This document shows, piece after piece, positions 61,275-64,000 of a stretch of 64,000 nt of DNA; within the stretch, counting starts at the first letter, position 1, and each line of letters opens with the position of its first letter. The stretch lies in contig CAVOSA010000012.1 of NCBI GenBank assembly GCA_963698735.1, forward strand, positions 124,001 to 188,000. Reading direction: 5' to 3'. The translations under genes and the position numbers were made by a program. The notes below the pieces were generated by a model that ran no database searches, was not told where the DNA came from, and saw only the letters and a list, made by a program, of their open reading frames with translations. This DNA is from RPQJ01 sp963698735 (GTDB taxonomy: Bacteria; Pseudomonadota; Gammaproteobacteria; Steroidobacterales; Steroidobacteraceae).

Positions 61275-62702
61275 ATGTCACAAGCATTCGGCACCATCGT
61301 CCAGACCATCGGCGCGGTCATCGACATCGAGTTTCCGCGCGATGCGATGCCCAGGGTGTACGACGCGCTCGTCCTCGAGGACAGCGGCAACGCGCTGGCC
61401 GAGAAGGGCCTGACGTTCGAGGTCGAGCAGCAGCTCGGCGACGGCGTCGTGCGCACCATCGCGCTCGGCTCCTCCGACGGCCTGCAGCGCGGCATGAAAG
61501 TCCGCAACACGGGTGCCGCGATCTCGGTGCCGGTCGGCCCGGGCGTGCTCGGCCGCGTCATGGACGTGCTCGGTCGCCCGATCGACGAACGTGGCCCGAT
61601 CCAGTCCGACGAGCGCCGCGGCATTCACCAGCCGGCGCCGAAGTTCGACGAGCTGGCGCCGTCGGTCGAACTGCTCGAGACCGGCATCAAGGTCATCGAC
61701 CTGATCTGTCCGTTCGCGAAGGGCGGCAAGATCGGCCTGTTCGGCGGCGCCGGCGTGGGCAAGACCGTGAACATGCTCGAGCTGATCAACAACATCGCCA
61801 AGGAGCACTCGGGCCTGTCGGTGTTCGCCGGCGTCGGCGAGCGCACGCGCGAAGGCAACGACTTCTACCACGAGATGTCGGACGCCAAGGTCATCGTGCA
61901 GGAAGACCTGAGCCAGTCGAAGGTGGCGATGGTGTTCGGCCAGATGAACGAGCCGCCCGGCAACCGCCTGCGCGTCGCGCTGACCGGCCTGACCATGGCC
62001 GAGCGCTTTCGCGACGAAGGCCGCGACATCCTGTTCTTCGTCGACAACATCTACCGCTTCACGCTCGCCGGCACCGAAGTGTCTGCGCTGCTCGGCCGCA
62101 TGCCGTCGGCGGTGGGTTACCAGCCGACGCTGGCCGAGGAAATGGGCCGCCTGCAGGAACGCATCACCTCGACCAAGGTCGGTTCGATCACGTCGATCCA
62201 GGCCGTGTACGTCCCCGCGGACGACTTGACCGACCCGTCGCCGGCCACCACCTTCGGCCACCTGGACGCGACCGTCGTGCTCTCGCGCGACATCGCCGCG
62301 CTCGGCATCTACCCGGCCGTGGACCCGCTCGACTCGACGTCGCGCCAGGTCGACCCGAACGTCATCGGCGAAGAGCACTACGAGACGACCCGCGCCGTGC
62401 AGGCCGTGCTGCAGCGCTATAAGGAACTGCGCGACATCATCGCGATCCTCGGCATGGACGAGCTGTCGCCGGAAGACAAGCTGGCCGTGTCCCGCGCCCG
62501 CAAGATCCAGCGCTTCCTGTCGCAGCCGTTCCACGTCGCCGAAGTGTTCACCGGCAGCCCGGGCAAGTACGTGCAGCTGAAGGACACCATTCGCGGCTTC
62601 AAGGCCATCGTGAACGGCGAGTACGACCACCTGCCGGAGCAGGCGTTCTACATGATCGGCGCGATCGAAGAAGCGGTCGAGAAAGCCAAGACCCTGCAGT
62701 AA
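61275..62702 (+). CDS. atpD: ATP synthase F1 subunit beta
   Basis: This 475-residue catalytic subunit has the P-loop GGAGVGKT at 157-164, the catalytic-Glu region GVGERTREGNDF, and DPSPATTFGHLDA. The sequence contains an unusual YRFTLAGTEVSALLG where Phe-Arg-Phe is more common. Confidence 0.98.
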   Translation: MSQAFGTIVQTIGAVIDIEFPRDAMPRVYDALVLEDSGNALAEKGLTFEVEQQLGDGVVRTIALGSSDGLQRGMKVRNTGAAISVPVGPGVLGRVMDVLGRPIDERGPIQSDERRGIHQPAPKFDELAPSVELLETGIKVIDLICPFAKGGKIGLFGGAGVGKTVNMLELINNIAKEHSGLSVFAGVGERTREGNDFYHEMSDAKVIVQEDLSQSKVAMVFGQMNEPPGNRLRVALTGLTMAERFRDEGRDILFFVDNIYRFTLAGTEVSALLGRMPSAVGYQPTLAEEMGRLQERITSTKVGSITSIQAVYVPADDLTDPSPATTFGHLDATVVLSRDIAALGIYPAVDPLDSTSRQVDPNVIGEEHYETTRAVQAVLQRYKELRDIIAILGMDELSPEDKLAVSRARKIQRFLSQPFHVAEVFTGSPGKYVQLKDTIRGFKAIVNGEYDHLPEQAFYMIGAIEEAVEKAKTLQ

Positions 62703-62713
62703 GGGGTACGCAA

Positions 62714-63133
62714 ATGGCCACAATCCGCATCGATGTCGTCAGCGCCGAAGAAGCCATCTACTCGGGTGAAGCCGAGTTCGTGGTGCTTCCGGGCATTGCC
62801 GGCGAGCTGGGCATCTACCCGCGCCATGCTCCGCTGATCACGCAGATCAAGGCCGGCGTCGTGCGCATCAAGGTGCCGGGCAAGGCGGAAGAAGAGATGG
62901 TGTACGTGCAGGGCGGCTTCCTCGAAGTGCAGCCCGACCACATCAACGTCCTTTCCGATACGGCGATCCGCGCCGCGGATCTCGACGAAGCGAAGGTGCT
63001 CGAAGCGAAGCGCCTGGCCGAGGAAGCGCTGCGTGCGCGCAGCGAGAAGCAGGAAATCGCGAGCGTCGAAGCCGAGCTGGCCGCAATCAGCGCGCAGCTG
63101 CAGGCGATCCAGAAGCTGCGCAAGACCCGCTGA
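62714..63133 (+). CDS. atpC: ATP synthase F1 subunit epsilon
   Basis: This 139-residue protein has the N-terminal beta barrel (SAEEAIYSGEAEFVVLPGIAGELGIYPRHAPL) and a C-terminal helical pair that can inhibit ATP hydrolysis. It ends the operon and is followed by a strong terminator. Confidence 0.97.
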   Translation: MATIRIDVVSAEEAIYSGEAEFVVLPGIAGELGIYPRHAPLITQIKAGVVRIKVPGKAEEEMVYVQGGFLEVQPDHINVLSDTAIRAADLDEAKVLEAKRLAEEALRARSEKQEIASVEAELAAISAQLQAIQKLRKTR

Positions 63134-63135
63134 AG

Positions 63136-63168
63136 AAAAGGGCCCGCTGCGTGCGGGCCCTTTTCATT
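63136..63168. terminator. Rho-independent terminator of the atp operon
   Basis: GGGCCCGC and GCGGGCCC form an 8-bp GC stem extended by A/T pairs, with flanking AAAA and TTTTCATTT. It lies just after atpC and, being A/T-flanked on both sides, can also end the convergent gene at 63189. Confidence 0.9.
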
Positions 63169-63188
63169 TCAGGCTGCGGCCTGCCTGG

Positions 63189-63638
63189 TTACTTGAATTC
63201 GACTTTGCGGATCACTTCGCTGCCGGTCTGTGTCCGCATCTTGCCGCGCGCGATCATGGCCGCATCGCGTGCGTCCTGGTTGCCGATGATCTTCTCCTGG
63301 ATCGCCTCGACCTTGTCCTGCAGATCGTCCATCGCGGCCAGGTTCTTGTAGGTCGTGACCAGGTAAAGATTCGGGCCATCGGCCGTGCTCGGCCGCGCCG
63401 TGTAGACCGACCAGTCCACGATGATGCCGGCTTTCTTCTGCTCGTCCATGAGCTGCTTGTACGTCGTGGCCAGGTACTTCATGTAGTTCTCGTTCTGGCC
63501 CGGTTCCGTGCGGATCGACGACACGACCGACACCGTCCCCTCTGTATAGGGACGATCTGCCGCCAGAGCGGTTCCCATGATCGCGGCGAACGCAAACAGT
63601 CCTGCGAGTGCGCCGAGCGCACGAGTCTTGATCGTCAT
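63189..63638 (-). CDS. Small exported protein of unknown function
   Basis: I use the ATG at 63638, giving 149 aa; the frame extends to 63770 without support. A signal peptide (about 1-27, GTALAAD) leads to about 120 residues with a predicted alternating beta/alpha pattern (GTVSVVSSIRTEPGQNENYMKYL, GPNLYLVTTYKNLAAMDDLQDKVEAIQEK). This is reminiscent of dimeric alpha/beta-barrel proteins such as NIPSNAP-like ones. I do not recognise a specific family or active site. It is convergent with atpC and divergent from glmU. Confidence 0.75.
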   Translation of the reverse strand: MTIKTRALGALAGLFAFAAIMGTALAADRPYTEGTVSVVSSIRTEPGQNENYMKYLATTYKQLMDEQKKAGIIVDWSVYTARPSTADGPNLYLVTTYKNLAAMDDLQDKVEAIQEKIIGNQDARDAAMIARGKMRTQTGSEVIRKVEFK

Positions 63639-63876
63639 CGTTAATTCCCCTTTTATTGATCTTGCTGCAGACGCCGGCTCACCGGCCGGCGCCTTGTTGG
63701 TAACGAGGGAGATGCCTCGTGGGGCCGGACTGTACTCCCCCACGATCGCCGTGGTCATGCCGCGGTGCAACGCAGGCGGAATCCGTCGCGGCGCCGTTTC
63801 CGGTCGCCGGGACCGTCAGAACGCGCCCGCAGTGCCCGTTCGGTAGAATGGGCGCGTCGCCTCCAAGGAACGCTCG

Positions 63877-64000
63877 ATGCCCCTCTCCGTCGTGATCCTG
63901 GCCGCCGGCCAGGGCAAGCGCATGAAGTCGGACCTGCCCAAGGTCCTGCAGCCCGTCGCGGGCCGCCCGCTGCTGAAGCACGTCATCGACACCGCGCGCC
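63877..64000 (+). CDS. glmU: Bifunctional UDP-GlcNAc pyrophosphorylase GlmU (5' part)
   Basis: Only the first 41 codons are in the window. The start ATG follows AAGGAACG, and the nucleotidyltransferase motif LAAGQGKRMKSDLPKVLQPVAGRPLL is clear. GlmU acetylates glucosamine-1-phosphate and makes UDP-GlcNAc for peptidoglycan and lipopolysaccharide. It normally follows the atp operon in gammaproteobacteria. Confidence 0.95.
   Translation, partial: MPLSVVILAAGQGKRMKSDLPKVLQPVAGRPLLKHVIDTAR

Overview
The window is a piece of a high-GC gammaproteobacterial chromosome spanning the replication-origin neighbourhood. The evidence is the block gyrB-recF-dnaN-dnaA | rpmH-rnpA-yidD-yidC-mnmE, followed further on by mnmG, rsmG-parA-parB, a complete atpIBEFHAGDC operon and the start of glmU. 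Two large TonB-dependent receptors, an E. coli-length GyrB (802 aa) and a wax-ester-synthase homologue point to an environmental, substrate-scavenging gammaproteobacterium, perhaps near the Xanthomonadales/Steroidobacterales/Nevskiales. That placement is inference only.

Layout. (1) 1-16145 is a rhamnoside-utilisation locus. The minus strand carries an FGGY kinase, an alpha/beta hydrolase, a GPH-family symporter, a GH78 alpha-L-rhamnosidase, an M19 dipeptidase, an exported RidA-like protein, a TonB-dependent receptor, a RidA-like lipoprotein and a truncated Gfo/Idh/MocA oxidoreductase. A DeoR-type regulator is divergent from rhaD (aldolase plus dehydrogenase) and rhaI on the plus strand. Together they suggest uptake of an intact rhamnose conjugate, intracellular hydrolysis, and conversion of rhamnose to DHAP and lactate. 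(2) 16520-22810 is gyrB, recF, dnaN, dnaA on the minus strand, with three parS-like sites in or beside recF and a possible oriC between dnaA and dnaN. (3) 23006-28120 is rpmH, rnpA, yidD, yidC, a RES/Xre toxin-antitoxin pair, and mnmE. (4) 28159-35392 is accessory: an outer-membrane barrel, a TonB receptor, an esterase, a wax ester synthase/DGAT and a small HExxH protein. (5) mnmG, an orphan oligopeptide-binding lipoprotein, an NfeD-like protein, a SIMPL protein and a di-heme cytochrome c follow. (6) 41172-46019 is a tightly overlapping operon of an MBL-fold hydrolase, AcuI/YhdH, CysD and CysNC. (7) 46070-52111 is the AcnD/PrpF form of the methylcitrate cycle. (8) 52459-55675 is rsmG, parA, a PagL-type lipid A deacylase on the opposite strand, and parB. 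This stretch is rich in a REP-like palindrome, of which five copies lie between 50.8 and 54.1 kb. (9) 56012-63133 is the ATP synthase operon behind a clear sigma70 promoter and closed by a strong terminator, then a small exported protein and the start of glmU.

The conserved origin-proximal gene order is interrupted four times: a toxin-antitoxin pair between yidC and mnmE, 7 kb between mnmE and mnmG, 15 kb between mnmG and rsmG, and pagL between parA and parB. The most novel-looking element is the rhamnoside locus. It couples a cytoplasmic GH78 enzyme by stop/start overlaps to an exported dipeptidase and an exported RidA homologue, with a second, lipidated RidA homologue nearby. No CRISPR array, tRNA, rRNA or intact insertion sequence was seen.
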